Source of the DNA: Clostridia bacterium
GTDB taxonomy: Bacteria > Bacillota > Clostridia > Oscillospirales > CAG-272
NCBI GenBank assembly: GCA_017463405.1
Contig: JAFTPJ010000091.1
Span: 1-46,343 of the forward strand
Length of the DNA stretch: 46,343 nucleotides
Direction: 5' to 3'
Part shown: one piece after another, positions 31,649 to 40,816 of the stretch
Position numbering within the stretch: position 1 is the first letter of the stretch
Layout: every line of letters starts with the position of its first letter
Notes under the pieces: model-generated
What the model saw: the letters and a program-made list of their open reading frames with translations, nothing else
Database searches by the model: none
What the model was told of the DNA's origin: nothing
Translations under genes and position numbers: made by a program

Positions 31649-32257
31649 ATGAAGAAAATGATACTGTTTGCCATCAGCACGGTCATGCTTGTCGGAATGC
31701 TTCTGACAGGCGTATCCGCCGCAACCACACATACGGTAGCGGCCGGGGACAGCATGTGGAAAATCGCGGTCCGATATGAGGTGGGGCTGAGTGAAATCAA
31801 GGCGGCGAATCCGCAGATTGTCAATCCCGATCTAATCTATCCCGGTCAGGTTCTCAATATTCCTACCACCGATTCTGCGGTTCTGAATTATGAGCAGGAG
31901 GTCGTGCGGCTGGTCAATGAGGAGCGCTCCAAGGTCGGATTGAAGCCCTTGACGCAGGATTGGGAGCTCAGTCGCGTTGCAAGATACAAGTCGCAGGACA
32001 TGAAGGATAACAACTATTTCTCACATACCAGTCCCGTGTACGGTTCTCCGTTTCAGATGATCAAGAGCTTCGGTATTTCTTACCGCAGTGCGGGGGAAAA
32101 TATTGCCAAGGGCTATGCAACGCCGCAGGCAGTTGTGAATGGTTGGATGAATTCCGCAGGGCACCGTGCCAATATCCTGAATGCGTCGTACACCCACATC
32201 GGCGTGGGCTACGTTGCGGCGGGAAAATATTGGACGCAGATGTTTATTGCAAAATAA
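31649..32257 (+). CDS. Secreted LysM and CAP (SCP/YkwD-like) domain protein
   Basis: A 202-residue exported protein. The signal peptide ends around GVSAATTHT. A single LysM domain (about 27-72, HTVAAGDSMWKIA...NPDLIYPGQVLNIP) should bind peptidoglycan. A CAP domain (about 83-202) follows, with family motifs VVRLVNEERSKVGLKPL, YFSHTSPVYGSPF, AGENIAKGY and WMNSAGHRANILN. This layout matches spore-coat and cell-wall proteins of the SafA/YkwD kind. CAP proteins of bacteria are mostly uncharacterised. GGAGG lies ten bases before the ATG at 31649; the frame runs further up but covers the promoter. Confidence 0.95.
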   Translation: MKKMILFAISTVMLVGMLLTGVSAATTHTVAAGDSMWKIAVRYEVGLSEIKAANPQIVNPDLIYPGQVLNIPTTDSAVLNYEQEVVRLVNEERSKVGLKPLTQDWELSRVARYKSQDMKDNNYFSHTSPVYGSPFQMIKSFGISYRSAGENIAKGYATPQAVVNGWMNSAGHRANILNASYTHIGVGYVAAGKYWTQMFIAK

Positions 32258-32280
32258 TTTAAAAAAATTCAAAAAAACTA

Positions 32281-32309
32281 TTGACAAACCGATTACGGTG
32301 TGGTATAAT
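32281..32309 (+). promoter_or_regulatory. Consensus sigma-A promoter of infC-rpmI-rplT
   Basis: TTGACA (32281-32286) and TATAAT (32304-32309) are 17 bases apart with TGG before the -10 box. Transcription would start near 32316. Confidence 0.92.
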
Positions 32310-32315
32310 ACCAAG

Positions 32316-32447
32316 GAAAACAAAGCAGAGCACTCCGCTCTCACCCTCCCACACCGTGGTCGGGTCAATAGACGATTCCGCTTCTATACAAGATAGAGGT
32401 GGGCTTGCCGTGCGGAGATGCTGTCTTTGTACGGTTTATTTTTTTGC
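32316..32447 (+). promoter_or_regulatory. L20/IF3-type leader with attenuator
   Basis: The leader before infC can form two exclusive structures. In one, CTCCGC (32333-32338, within GAGCACTCCGC) pairs with GCGGAG (32412-32417). In the other, CCGTGC (32408-32413) pairs with GTACGG (32429-32434), followed by TTTATTTTTTT, an intrinsic terminator. The shared segment GTGCGGAG makes the choice. This layout is like the L20 leader of Firmicutes, where ribosomal protein L20 binding favours termination. That L20 is the ligand here is inferred from family knowledge. Confidence 0.75.
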
Positions 32448-32463
32448 TTGGAGGTGTTGAACT

Positions 32464-32994
32464 ATTAGCGCAAAAGACAAAGAAAGAGAAAACCTGCTCA
32501 ATGAGGAGATCAATGCGAAGGAAGTGCGTCTGATCGGAGCCGAGGGAGAAACACTCGGAATCATGAGCTCCGCCAAGGCGTTGGAAATCGCGTATGACCA
32601 GGGAATGGATCTTGTGATGATGTCGGCACAGGCTGTGCCTCCCGTTTGCAAGATCATGGACTACGGCAAATTCCGCTTCGAGCGCGACAAGCGTGAAAAA
32701 GAGGCGAGAAAAAAGCAGCAGACCATCGAACTGAAGGAAATTCAACTTTCCTGCCGCATTGATACCCACGACTTTGAAACCAAAGCAAACCATGCACGCC
32801 GTTTCCTTTCCGACGGAAACAAGGTGCGTGTTGTCATGAAGTTCAAGGGACGTGAGATGAGCCATATGAATATCGGACGCGAGATTCTTGAAAAGTTTGA
32901 GGAGGCTTGCTCCGAATTGGGAACTGTCGATAAAAAGCCGGTTCTGGACGGCAGATTTATGAGTATGGTGATCTCGCCTGTCAAAGCGAAATAA
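32464..32994 (+). CDS. infC: Translation initiation factor IF-3
   Basis: A 176-residue IF-3, which keeps 30S subunits free and checks start codons. The N-domain runs from LLNEEINAKEVRLIGAEGE to VCKIMDYGKFRFE, and the linker KREKEARKKQQ leads to the C-domain (IELKEIQLSCRIDTHDF ... VVMKFKGREMSH). The start is ATT at 32464: GGAGG lies nine bases upstream, an in-frame TGA is at 32458, and there is no ATG, GTG or TTG before a GTG at residue 21, inside the N-domain. A rare start codon is a known feature of infC and allows IF-3 to limit its own translation. Confidence 0.95.
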   Translation: MSAKDKERENLLNEEINAKEVRLIGAEGETLGIMSSAKALEIAYDQGMDLVMMSAQAVPPVCKIMDYGKFRFERDKREKEARKKQQTIELKEIQLSCRIDTHDFETKANHARRFLSDGNKVRVVMKFKGREMSHMNIGREILEKFEEACSELGTVDKKPVLDGRFMSMVISPVKAK

Positions 32995-33071
32995 TTCACG
33001 CTGCACGTAAGCGGTCAATTTACTGTACAAAAAATCCGGCAATGACCGGGAATAGAAAAGGAGTTATGAAA

Positions 33072-33266
33072 ATGGGAAAGATCAAAACACATAAGGCTTC
33101 CGCGAAGAGATTTTCCGTTACTGCAAACGGCAAAGTCAAGATGTTCCACAGCTCGCACCGCCACAACACGGGTAATAAGAGCGCAAAGCGCCTGCGCCAT
33201 CTGCGTTCCAGCGCGATGGTCAACGGTAAGATTGCAACTAACCTGAAGACTTTGGTCCTGAAGTAA
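33072..33266 (+). CDS. rpmI: 50S ribosomal protein L35
   Basis: A 64-residue basic protein, MGKIKTHKASAKRFSVT ... HRHNTGNKSAKRLRHLR, clearly L35. The AAAAGGAG site is eight bases from the ATG at 33072 and only two from an in-frame ATG at 33066, so the second is chosen; it also matches the usual L35 start. It is the middle gene of the conserved infC-rpmI-rplT operon. Confidence 0.97.
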   Translation: MGKIKTHKASAKRFSVTANGKVKMFHSSHRHNTGNKSAKRLRHLRSSAMVNGKIATNLKTLVLK

Positions 33267-33288
33267 GACGAAACGGAGGAATTGAAAA

Positions 33289-33642
33289 ATGGCAAGAATT
33301 AAGGGCGCATTGATGACGCGCAAGAGAAGAAAGGCTACACTGAAGGCTGCGAAGGGCTACTGGGGTGCAAAATCCAAGCATTTCAAGATGGCAAAGCAGG
33401 CTGTCATGAAGAGCGGTAACTACGCATTTGCAGGCAGAAAGATGAAGAAGAGAGACTTCCGTTCTCTCTGGATCACCAGAATTTCCGCGCAGGCAAAGGT
33501 AAACGGACTGAACTATTCCACCTTGATGCACGGCTTGAAGAAGGCGGGCATCGATCTCAACCGCAAGATGCTCTCCGAGATTGCAATTTCCGACAAGGAA
33601 GCATTTGCAGCACTGTGCGCACAGGCAAAGGCAGCACTTTGA
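33289..33642 (+). CDS. rplT: 50S ribosomal protein L20
   Basis: A 117-residue L20, an early 23S-binding assembly protein. [30 protein letters not shown], the middle [14 protein letters not shown] and the C-terminal half ([24 protein letters not shown]) are all typical. In Firmicutes it can bind the leader of its own operon, and that leader is seen at 32316. GGAGG precedes the ATG. Confidence 0.98.
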   Translation: MARIKGALMTRKRRKATLKAAKGYWGAKSKHFKMAKQAVMKSGNYAFAGRKMKKRDFRSLWITRISAQAKVNGLNYSTLMHGLKKAGIDLNRKMLSEIAISDKEAFAALCAQAKAAL

Positions 33643-33654
33643 TTTTAACAACTG

Positions 33655-33681
33655 AAAACCCGATGGTATCATCGGGTTTTT
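33655..33681 (+). terminator. Intrinsic terminator of infC-rpmI-rplT
   Basis: AAAACCCGATG / CATCGGGTTTT with a GTAT loop, then TTTTT. It lies 13 bases after the rplT stop. Confidence 0.92.
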
Positions 33682-33758
33682 GTCGTAGATAGAATGCTTT
33701 TCGAATGTTGGAAATAGACAGAAAAGTGCTTTTTCGATGGTGAAAAGGGGGAGTTGGA

Positions 33759-34607
33759 ATGTATTTTGCAGGAGATGTCATACGCTCCAGACAAAACAAA
33801 AATCTGGTGGAGCTTTGCAAGCTGACCGATCGGAAGAACCGCGAGGCGGGACGTGTTTTTCGCTTTGACGGGATCAAGCTGCTGGAGGAGGCGATTGCAA
33901 AATCGGTGGATTTGGCGGCTGTGTTTTTGAGAGAGTCCGATGCGGAAAAAATTGTTGGCGGCTTGCAAAAACGACTCGGAATACTTGATTTTGACAGATT
34001 TGGAAAAATTCTGGTCGTTGCGGATGAGGTTTTTGACCGCATTTCCGAAGAAAAATCGCCGGAAGGTGTAATAACGATCGCAAAATATATTGACAAATTC
34101 CAAAAAAATGTTACAATATATAATAGCGCGGATTTTTTTGATATGAAAAACGATCGCATTGTGCTTTTGGAATCGGTGCGGGATCCCTCCAACATTGGTG
34201 CGGTGATCCGCAGTGCCGCGGCACTCGGAATCGATCGGCTGATTATCAGTCGGGATTGTGCTGATATTTATCATCCGCGTGCGGTGCGCGCTTCGATGGG
34301 AACTCTGTTTGATCAGCAGATTGATCGCGTGGAGAATCTGGCGACGGTGATCGCTTCGTTTGCTTCACACGGCAGGCGTGTCTTTGCCGCCACACTGGAT
34401 GAGCGAGCTGTCAGGCTTGGAAGCTTTGATGTGCGTGGCGGAGATTGCGTCGTAATCGGCAACGAGGGACACGGTCTTTCGGACGCTGTAATCGCGGCTT
34501 GCACCGACAGTGTGATGATTCCGATGAGCACACGGGCAGAATCCTTCAATGCGGCGGTTGCCGCTTCGATTTTGATGTGGGAGTTTGCAAAGCAGGATAT
34601 TCGGTAA
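33759..34607 (+). CDS. TrmH-family (SPOUT) RNA 2'-O-methyltransferase
   Basis: A 282-residue putative rRNA or tRNA ribose methyltransferase. The N-terminal substrate-binding part (RSRQNKNLVELCKLTDRKNREAGRVFRFDGIKLLEEA) is of the SpoU_sub_bind type. The C-terminal SPOUT knot has all three motifs: LESVRDPSNIGAVIRSAAALG, VVIGNEGHGLS and IPMSTRAESFNAAVAASI, which bind SAM. GGGGGAG precedes the ATG. In many Firmicutes a gene of this kind lies near rplT. The target nucleotide cannot be told from sequence. Confidence 0.93.
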   Translation: MYFAGDVIRSRQNKNLVELCKLTDRKNREAGRVFRFDGIKLLEEAIAKSVDLAAVFLRESDAEKIVGGLQKRLGILDFDRFGKILVVADEVFDRISEEKSPEGVITIAKYIDKFQKNVTIYNSADFFDMKNDRIVLLESVRDPSNIGAVIRSAAALGIDRLIISRDCADIYHPRAVRASMGTLFDQQIDRVENLATVIASFASHGRRVFAATLDERAVRLGSFDVRGGDCVVIGNEGHGLSDAVIAACTDSVMIPMSTRAESFNAAVAASILMWEFAKQDIR

Positions 34608-34629
34608 GGGATAAGGAAAGGAGAAGCAT

Positions 34630-35988
34630 ATGAAAAGCGGAGACGTTTTGTTCTGGATCTGGTTGGCGGAAGCGCTCGGACCTGCATATCAAAAAACGAG
34701 TCAGTTGCTGTCGTTATATGACAATCCTTACGACCTGTTTCAAGCCGAGGAGGCAGAATTGGAGAGAATTGAAGATTTTCCGGAACGGGTACGTGCGGCA
34801 CTTTCCGATAAAAGCCTGAAGCATGCCTCCGATATTTTAAGCGCGTGCGAGCGTCTGGGGATTTCAATCCTTACGTATGGTGAGGATGAATATCCGTACG
34901 TTTTGCGCGAGCTTGCCGATCCGCCGATTTTGCTGTATTATATCGGACAGCTTCCGGATTGGAATCGCAAGCTTTGTGTTGCAATGGTAGGAACGAGACG
35001 GATGAGTGCATACGGACTTCATTCCTCGTATAGAATAGCATATGAGACAGCAATGGCAAATGCGGTGGTTGTCAGCGGTATGGCAACGGGGATCGACGGC
35101 GTTTGCTCTGCGGCGGCGTTGGCGGCCAACGGTGAAACCGTTGCGGTACTGGGATGCGGTGTGGATTCCATTTATCCGAAGCACCATAGACGGCTGCGGG
35201 ACGCGATCTGTAAGCGTGGCGCAGTAATTTCGGAGTATCCGCCCGGAACCGAGCCGCGCGGCTATCATTTTCCCGCAAGAAATCGTATCATCAGCGGGAT
35301 GTCCCAGGCAACGGTCGTTCTGGAGGCGGGAATCGGAAGCGGATCCTTGATTACCGCAAAGGATGCGATTTTGCAGGGGAGACAGGTGTACGCACTTCCC
35401 GCAAACGTCGGAAGTCATGGAGCCGAGGGAACGAACGGTCTTTTGCGCGACGGCGCGAAGCCGATTATCGAGGCGGCAGATCTTCTGGAGGCGTATCGGC
35501 ACGTATACGCGGACACGCTTGCGATCAACAGCATGCTCCAAAACCGTGCGGCACCTTATGCAGATCTGCACTATCTGCAGGAGCTCGGCGTGATTGAACT
35601 GACCGAGCACTCGCAGAAAAACGGTGCGTCTGTCGGTACAGTGGCGACGCAGTCGCTGACACAGAAAAAGCTGCGGGAAGCAGAGGAGAAGTCCCGACGT
35701 GTCACAGTAAAGAAAAAGAGAGAACAAGCGGAATCGAAAAAGATGGAGAAGACGGTTGCAGAGATTGACGAATGCACGGATGGCGGGCAGACGCCCGATG
35801 AGGTCCTTTCCTCATTGACACCCGTCCAGCAGGCAGTCCTGGCGGCGATTCCGGATGACCGCGCCATTTCTGCAGATTCGTTGAACGCACTTGACTATCC
35901 TTACGGAGATGTTGTAGCGGCGTTGACGGTTCTGGAGATCATGGGGATGATCCAAAAGCTCCCCGGCGCGCTATATACGAAACTTTAA
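34630..35988 (+). CDS. dprA: DNA-processing protein DprA
   Basis: A 452-residue DprA/Smf, which loads RecA on incoming single-stranded DNA during transformation. The Rossmann core shows VGTRRMSAYG, VSGMATGIDGVCSAAAL, VLGCGVDSIYP, EPRGYHFPARNRIISGMS and GSGSLITAKDA, with the end LPANVGSHGAEGTNGLLRDGA. A charged linker (about 340-385, KKLREAEEKSRRVTVKKKRE) leads to a C-terminal winged-helix domain (about 395-452). The length is above the usual 360-380 because of this linker. AAAGGAG lies six bases before the ATG. It begins the housekeeping run that continues to ftsY. Confidence 0.97.
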   Translation: MKSGDVLFWIWLAEALGPAYQKTSQLLSLYDNPYDLFQAEEAELERIEDFPERVRAALSDKSLKHASDILSACERLGISILTYGEDEYPYVLRELADPPILLYYIGQLPDWNRKLCVAMVGTRRMSAYGLHSSYRIAYETAMANAVVVSGMATGIDGVCSAAALAANGETVAVLGCGVDSIYPKHHRRLRDAICKRGAVISEYPPGTEPRGYHFPARNRIISGMSQATVVLEAGIGSGSLITAKDAILQGRQVYALPANVGSHGAEGTNGLLRDGAKPIIEAADLLEAYRHVYADTLAINSMLQNRAAPYADLHYLQELGVIELTEHSQKNGASVGTVATQSLTQKKLREAEEKSRRVTVKKKREQAESKKMEKTVAEIDECTDGGQTPDEVLSSLTPVQQAVLAAIPDDRAISADSLNALDYPYGDVVAALTVLEIMGMIQKLPGALYTKL

Positions 35989-36015
35989 TGAACCCAATCG
36001 AAAGGAATACAGATA

Positions 36016-38355
36016 ATGGCAAACAATCTGGTTATTTTGGAGTCTCCCTCCAAGGCTTTGACCGTGAAGGGATATCTTGGAACCAATTATAAGGTGATCG
36101 CTTCGATCGGACACGTTCGCGATCTTCCCAAGAGCTCGCTGGGCGTGGATATTGAGAACGGTTTTGAAGCACACTATATTAATATTCGCGGAAAGGGAGA
36201 CTTGATCAAGGAGATCCGTAAGGAAGCGAAGGCAGCGGGAAAAATCTTTCTTGCAACTGACCCTGACCGCGAGGGAGAAGCGATTGCATGGCATCTTGCC
36301 GCAACACTCGGGATTCCCGTGGAAAAGACGCAACGCATTTGCTTTAACGAGGTCACCAAAACAGCGGTGAAAGCTGCAATCAAGGCGCCGAGACAGATCG
36401 ACATGAACCTTGTCAATTCACAGCAGACGCGCCGTATTTATGACCGTATCGTCGGATACAAGCTCAGTCCTCTTCTTTGGAAGAATGTCAAAAGCGGATT
36501 GAGTGCCGGACGTGTGCAATCGGTGGCGACGCGCATCATCGTCGAAAGAGAGCGCGAAATCCAGGCGTTTGTGCCGTCCGAATATTGGACAATTGAAACC
36601 CTTCTGACCGACAAGAGCGGGAAGAGCTTCCGCGCGAATTTTTGGGGAAATGCAGACGGAAAGATCCTGTTGGGCAGTGAAGCGGATGCGATGAAGATCG
36701 CGAATGCGGTCAACGGTAAGGATTATTCCGTTGAATCTGTCAGACGTGCGGCAAGACATAAAACGCCCGCTGCGCCGTTTACCACCTCATCATTACAGCA
36801 GGAGGCATTCCGAAAGCTCGGATTTCAGTCCCAAAGAACCATGAAGGTCGCACAAGAGCTTTATGAAGGTGTGAATCTCGGATCGGAATTTGGCGGCACG
36901 CAGGGTTTGATTACCTATATGCGTACGGATTCAGTCCGTGTTTCCGTAGACGCACAGAATGCGGCAAGAGCGTTTATCGTGCAGAAGTACGGACAGCAGT
37001 ACTGCCCGGAGGAGCCGCGCGTTTATAAATCCAAGGCAGGAGCGCAGGATGCACATGAGGCGATCCGTCCTGCAAGAGTGGATCTGGAGCCATTGCGTAT
37101 CCGCAAGCAACTGACAAACGATCAGTACAAGCTTTATAAATTGATCTGGGAGTGCTTTATTGCAAGCCAGATGGAATCTGCGGTATTGGATACCATCAGC
37201 ATCGATTTCGGATGTGCTGGGTATATCTTCCGTACCAGCGGATATTCGGTCAGCTTCCCCGGCTATATGGCGGTTTATGAGGAGAGCGAGGAGACCTCGC
37301 GCGATGACCGTGAGCCGAAGGAGGTCAAGGATATTCACTTGCCCGAATTGAACGTGGGGGATTCCCTGCAGGCGGATGACGCAGAGCTGACACAGCACTT
37401 TACCGAGCCCCCCGTGCGCTATAACGAAGCGTCGCTAATCAAGATGTTGAAGGATCTTGACATCGGACGTCCCAGCACCTATGCGACCATCATTGGAACC
37501 ATCATTGCGAGAAACTACGTCAAGCGCGAGGGCAAGGCATTTGTTCCAACACCCTTGGGTGAGGTAACGAACAAGCTGATGGAGGAGCATTTTTCCACCA
37601 TCGTGGATTACGGCTTTACCGCAGATATGGAGCGCAGGCTGGATGATATCGAAAACGGCGATGCGGATATGCTGACGGTTTTGAAGGATTTCTGGGGAGA
37701 TTTCTCCAAGCAGCTGGAGCTCGCCGAGAAGACTATCGGGGAGAATACCATCGAAATTCCCCCGGAGGAGACCGATATCATCTGCGATAAGTGCGGAAGC
37801 CGCATGATCGTCAGAAACGGACGCTTCGGAAAGTTTGCCGCATGTCCCAACTATCCGACTTGTCGGAATACCAAGCCGCTGACACCTCCTGCAGAGAACG
37901 CAAATGAGGGCGCGTCGGAGAGCAATGAAGGAGACGCGGCAGACGGCAATGTGCAAAAGACACCCGTGATTGCGGATTTCAAGTGTGAAAAATGCGGGTC
38001 TGATATGGTATTGCGCACAGGTAAGTTTGGCAGCTTCTATGCATGCGTCCAATATCCCAAGTGTAAATTTACCAAGGCGCGGATGCGGGAACTGGGCGTC
38101 AATTGCCCGAAATGTTCTGCGAAGGTTGTGACCAAGTACGGGAAAAATCACACGGTGTTCTACAGCTGTGAGCGCTATCCCGATTGCGACTTCTCCTCCT
38201 GGGACGTGCCGACAAACGAGCTGTGTCCCGATTGCGGAAGAATGCTGTTCCGTAAGAAGGGCAAGGGGATTTTGGTGTGCCACGACGAGGCTTGCGGATA
38301 TTCCCGCGAGATCGCGGAGACGGCTGAAGCAGGTGCAGAAGGATCGACAACGTGA
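36016..38355 (+). CDS. topA: DNA topoisomerase I (type IA)
   Basis: A 779-residue topoisomerase I that relaxes negative supercoils. The TOPRIM domain is at the N-terminus (LVILESPSKALTVKGYLG ... ATDPDREGEAIAWHL), and the active Tyr is Tyr301 in GLITYMRTDSVR. DIGRPSTYATII and VPTPLGEVTNKLM are further family motifs. Four C-terminal zinc-ribbon units follow, with Cys pairs at CDKCGS, CEKCGS, CPKCSA and CPDCGR; many Firmicutes enzymes have three. An acidic linker with NEGASESNEGD separates the first two. AAAGGA precedes the ATG. The gene overlaps trmFO by four bases. Confidence 0.98.
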   Translation: MANNLVILESPSKALTVKGYLGTNYKVIASIGHVRDLPKSSLGVDIENGFEAHYINIRGKGDLIKEIRKEAKAAGKIFLATDPDREGEAIAWHLAATLGIPVEKTQRICFNEVTKTAVKAAIKAPRQIDMNLVNSQQTRRIYDRIVGYKLSPLLWKNVKSGLSAGRVQSVATRIIVEREREIQAFVPSEYWTIETLLTDKSGKSFRANFWGNADGKILLGSEADAMKIANAVNGKDYSVESVRRAARHKTPAAPFTTSSLQQEAFRKLGFQSQRTMKVAQELYEGVNLGSEFGGTQGLITYMRTDSVRVSVDAQNAARAFIVQKYGQQYCPEEPRVYKSKAGAQDAHEAIRPARVDLEPLRIRKQLTNDQYKLYKLIWECFIASQMESAVLDTISIDFGCAGYIFRTSGYSVSFPGYMAVYEESEETSRDDREPKEVKDIHLPELNVGDSLQADDAELTQHFTEPPVRYNEASLIKMLKDLDIGRPSTYATIIGTIIARNYVKREGKAFVPTPLGEVTNKLMEEHFSTIVDYGFTADMERRLDDIENGDADMLTVLKDFWGDFSKQLELAEKTIGENTIEIPPEETDIICDKCGSRMIVRNGRFGKFAACPNYPTCRNTKPLTPPAENANEGASESNEGDAADGNVQKTPVIADFKCEKCGSDMVLRTGKFGSFYACVQYPKCKFTKARMRELGVNCPKCSAKVVTKYGKNHTVFYSCERYPDCDFSSWDVPTNELCPDCGRMLFRKKGKGILVCHDEACGYSREIAETAEAGAEGSTT

Positions 38356-39677
38356 AGAACTATATCAATGTTTACGGTGCGGGGCTTGCGGGCTGTGAGG
38401 CGGCATGGCAAGCGGCGAATCGGGGGGTGAAGGTTCGCCTTTACGAGATGAAACCGCAAAAATACACGCCCGCACACCACACACCCGGCTTTGCGGAGCT
38501 GGTATGCTCCAATTCGCTCCGCTCCGACAGCACCGCCAATGCAGTGGGACTGCTCAAGGAGGAGATGCGCCGTATGGGCTCTCTGATTATGGAGGCGGCG
38601 GACGCCACACGCGTTCCCGCGGGCTCGGCGCTTGCGGTGGACCGCAAGCTGTTCTCGGACTATATTACCGAACGCATCAAGGGGCACTCGAACATTGAGG
38701 TGATTGAGGCAGAGGTTGATTGCACGGAGCAGGATACCGTGACGGTGATTGCCACGGGACCGCTGACCTCCGACCCCATGGCGGCGTATATTTCGGAGAC
38801 GCTGGGATGCGGAAATCTGCATTTCTTTGATGCCGCCGCGCCCATTGTGGATGCCGCCAGCATTAACATGGATATTGCTTTTTTTGCCTCCCGATACGAC
38901 AAGGGAGACGCGGATTATATCAACTGTCCGATGACAAAGGAGCAGTACGATGCGTTTTACGAGGCTTTGATCTCTGCCGAGGAGGCAGAGCTGAAGGCGT
39001 TTGACAAGGAAAGTCAGAAATCTCTCAAGGTGTTTGAGGGATGCATGCCTGTTGAGGTTATGGCGCGGCGTGGATACGATACGCTGCGCTACGGTCCGCT
39101 CAAACCCGTGGGTCTGATCGACCCACGCGTGGGACACGAGTTTTACGCCGTTGTTCAGCTCCGTAAGGAGAATGTCGAGGGAACGATGTTCAACCTGGTC
39201 GGCTTCCAGACGCATCTGACCTTTCCGGAGCAACGCCGCGTGTTTCGCATGATTCCGGGACTGGAAAATGCGGAGTTTTTGCGCTACGGCGTGATGCATC
39301 GCAATACCTACCTCAATTCTCCCGGAATGCTGGATGCGACCTATGCGATGGTCGCGCGCCCCGAGATCTGCTTCGCGGGACAGATGACGGGTGTCGAGGG
39401 CTACGTGGAGTCGGCGGGAAGCGGACTTTTGGCAGGCATCAGCGCGGCAAGACGCGTAAAAGGTCTTGCAGCAATTGCGTGCCCGGAGGAGACGATGCTG
39501 GGAGCGATGGCGGCGTATGTCAGTCGCGGCGGGATCGGGGATTTTGCTCCGATGAACGCAAATTTCGGCATTGTACCGCCGTTGGGTTATCGCGTCAAGG
39601 GCGGAAAGAGCGCGAAAAACGAGAAGATATCCGAGCGCGCGCTGGAAATGCTCGGGGAATGGAAGGAGCGGCTCTGA
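38352..39677 (+). CDS. trmFO: tRNA uridine-54 C5-methyltransferase TrmFO (folate/FAD-dependent)
   Basis: A 441-residue flavoprotein that makes ribothymidine at tRNA position 54 using methylene-tetrahydrofolate. The FAD loop is VYGAGLAGCEAAWQAA; the conserved TPGFAELVCSNSLRSD follows, and the C-terminal part has FAGQMTGVEGYVESAGSGLLAG. The length matches the family (about 440). The GTG start overlaps the topA stop (GTGA), with AAGGAT seven bases upstream. The topA-trmFO pairing is common in Firmicutes. Confidence 0.97.
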   Translation: MKNYINVYGAGLAGCEAAWQAANRGVKVRLYEMKPQKYTPAHHTPGFAELVCSNSLRSDSTANAVGLLKEEMRRMGSLIMEAADATRVPAGSALAVDRKLFSDYITERIKGHSNIEVIEAEVDCTEQDTVTVIATGPLTSDPMAAYISETLGCGNLHFFDAAAPIVDAASINMDIAFFASRYDKGDADYINCPMTKEQYDAFYEALISAEEAELKAFDKESQKSLKVFEGCMPVEVMARRGYDTLRYGPLKPVGLIDPRVGHEFYAVVQLRKENVEGTMFNLVGFQTHLTFPEQRRVFRMIPGLENAEFLRYGVMHRNTYLNSPGMLDATYAMVARPEICFAGQMTGVEGYVESAGSGLLAGISAARRVKGLAAIACPEETMLGAMAAYVSRGGIGDFAPMNANFGIVPPLGYRVKGGKSAKNEKISERALEMLGEWKERL

Positions 39678-39722
39678 CCGCATGGACGGAGTCGGTTAAA
39701 TTTTCACCCAAAGGATGAAAGT

Positions 39723-40769
39723 ATGAGAATTATAGTTGACGTAATGGGAGGCGACAAGGCTCCTGAGGAAACTGTCAAGGGCGTGATACATGCGTCGCAG
39801 GAATATAACGCGACCTTTATACTGGTTGGCAACCGCAACGACATCGAGCGGATTGCCGCCGAGAACGATTTTGACATCCGCCGTATGGATATCGTACATA
39901 CGGAGACGGTCATCACGATGGAGGATGACCCTCTTTGCGTGGTGCGCGGGAAGCAGGATTCGTCGATGGCTGTTGGGCTAAAGATGCTTGCGGAGGGACA
40001 GGGAGATGCGTTTGTCAGCACGGGAAATACAGGGGCGTTGTTTACGGGTGCCACCCTGATTGTCCGCAAGGTCAAGGGAATTCACCGCGCAGGCATCGGA
40101 ACGATTCTGCCGCTCGGCAATCCCGTCTTGCTTCTGGATACGGGTGCGAATGTGACTGTGACCGAGGAAAATCTGGAGCAGTTCGGCGTGATTGGCTCCG
40201 CATATATGTCCAAGATGTACGGCATCGAGCAGCCCCGCGTGGGACTTTTGAACAACGGTGCCGAGGAATGCAAGGGAACCGAGTTGCAAAAGGCTGCGTA
40301 TCAACGTCTGAAAAATAATACCGATATCAATTTTGTTGGAAATATCGAGGGAAATATTCTGCCGTTCAACAGCTGTGACGTGATCGTTGCAGACGGCTTT
40401 ACGGGCAACATTCTTCTCAAAACCGTGGAGGGGCTCGGAAAACTGTTGCTCGGCAAGCTCAAGGAAATCCTTTACAGCTCGACTGTCACCAAAATTGCCG
40501 CCTTGTCCATGAAAAAGCAGTTGGGCGCGATGAAAAAGCAATTTGATGCCTCCGAGCACGGCGGATCTCCGATTCTCGGCATCTCCAAGCCCGTCGTCAA
40601 GGCGCACGGCTCGTCGGACGCCAAGGCGTTCAAGAACGCGATCCGTCAGGCGATCAGCTATGCGGATTCGGGAGCGATCTACGATATTGCCGAATCGGCG
40701 CAGGCATACGCCGCACGCAAAAAGGCGGAACAGGAGGCGCAGAAGGCAGAGACCGCGAAGGAAGCATAA
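39723..40769 (+). CDS. plsX: Phosphate acyltransferase PlsX
   Basis: A 348-residue enzyme that turns acyl-ACP into acyl-phosphate at the start of phospholipid synthesis. Family motifs are MRIIVDVMGGDKAPEE, VRGKQDSSMAVGLKML, AFVSTGNTGALFTGATLIV, LLNNGAEECKGTEL and VADGFTGNILLKTVEG, with the C-terminal HGGSPILGISKPVVKAHGSSDA. A Lys/Glu/Ala-rich tail extends past the fold. The ATG follows AAAGGATG. The usual acpP gene is absent between this gene and rnc. Confidence 0.97.
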   Translation: MRIIVDVMGGDKAPEETVKGVIHASQEYNATFILVGNRNDIERIAAENDFDIRRMDIVHTETVITMEDDPLCVVRGKQDSSMAVGLKMLAEGQGDAFVSTGNTGALFTGATLIVRKVKGIHRAGIGTILPLGNPVLLLDTGANVTVTEENLEQFGVIGSAYMSKMYGIEQPRVGLLNNGAEECKGTELQKAAYQRLKNNTDINFVGNIEGNILPFNSCDVIVADGFTGNILLKTVEGLGKLLLGKLKEILYSSTVTKIAALSMKKQLGAMKKQFDASEHGGSPILGISKPVVKAHGSSDAKAFKNAIRQAISYADSGAIYDIAESAQAYAARKKAEQEAQKAETAKEA

Positions 40770-40816
40770 AAAGCGCTTAAAGTGCGCACAAGAATGAAAG
40801 AAAAAGAGGTAAGAAC

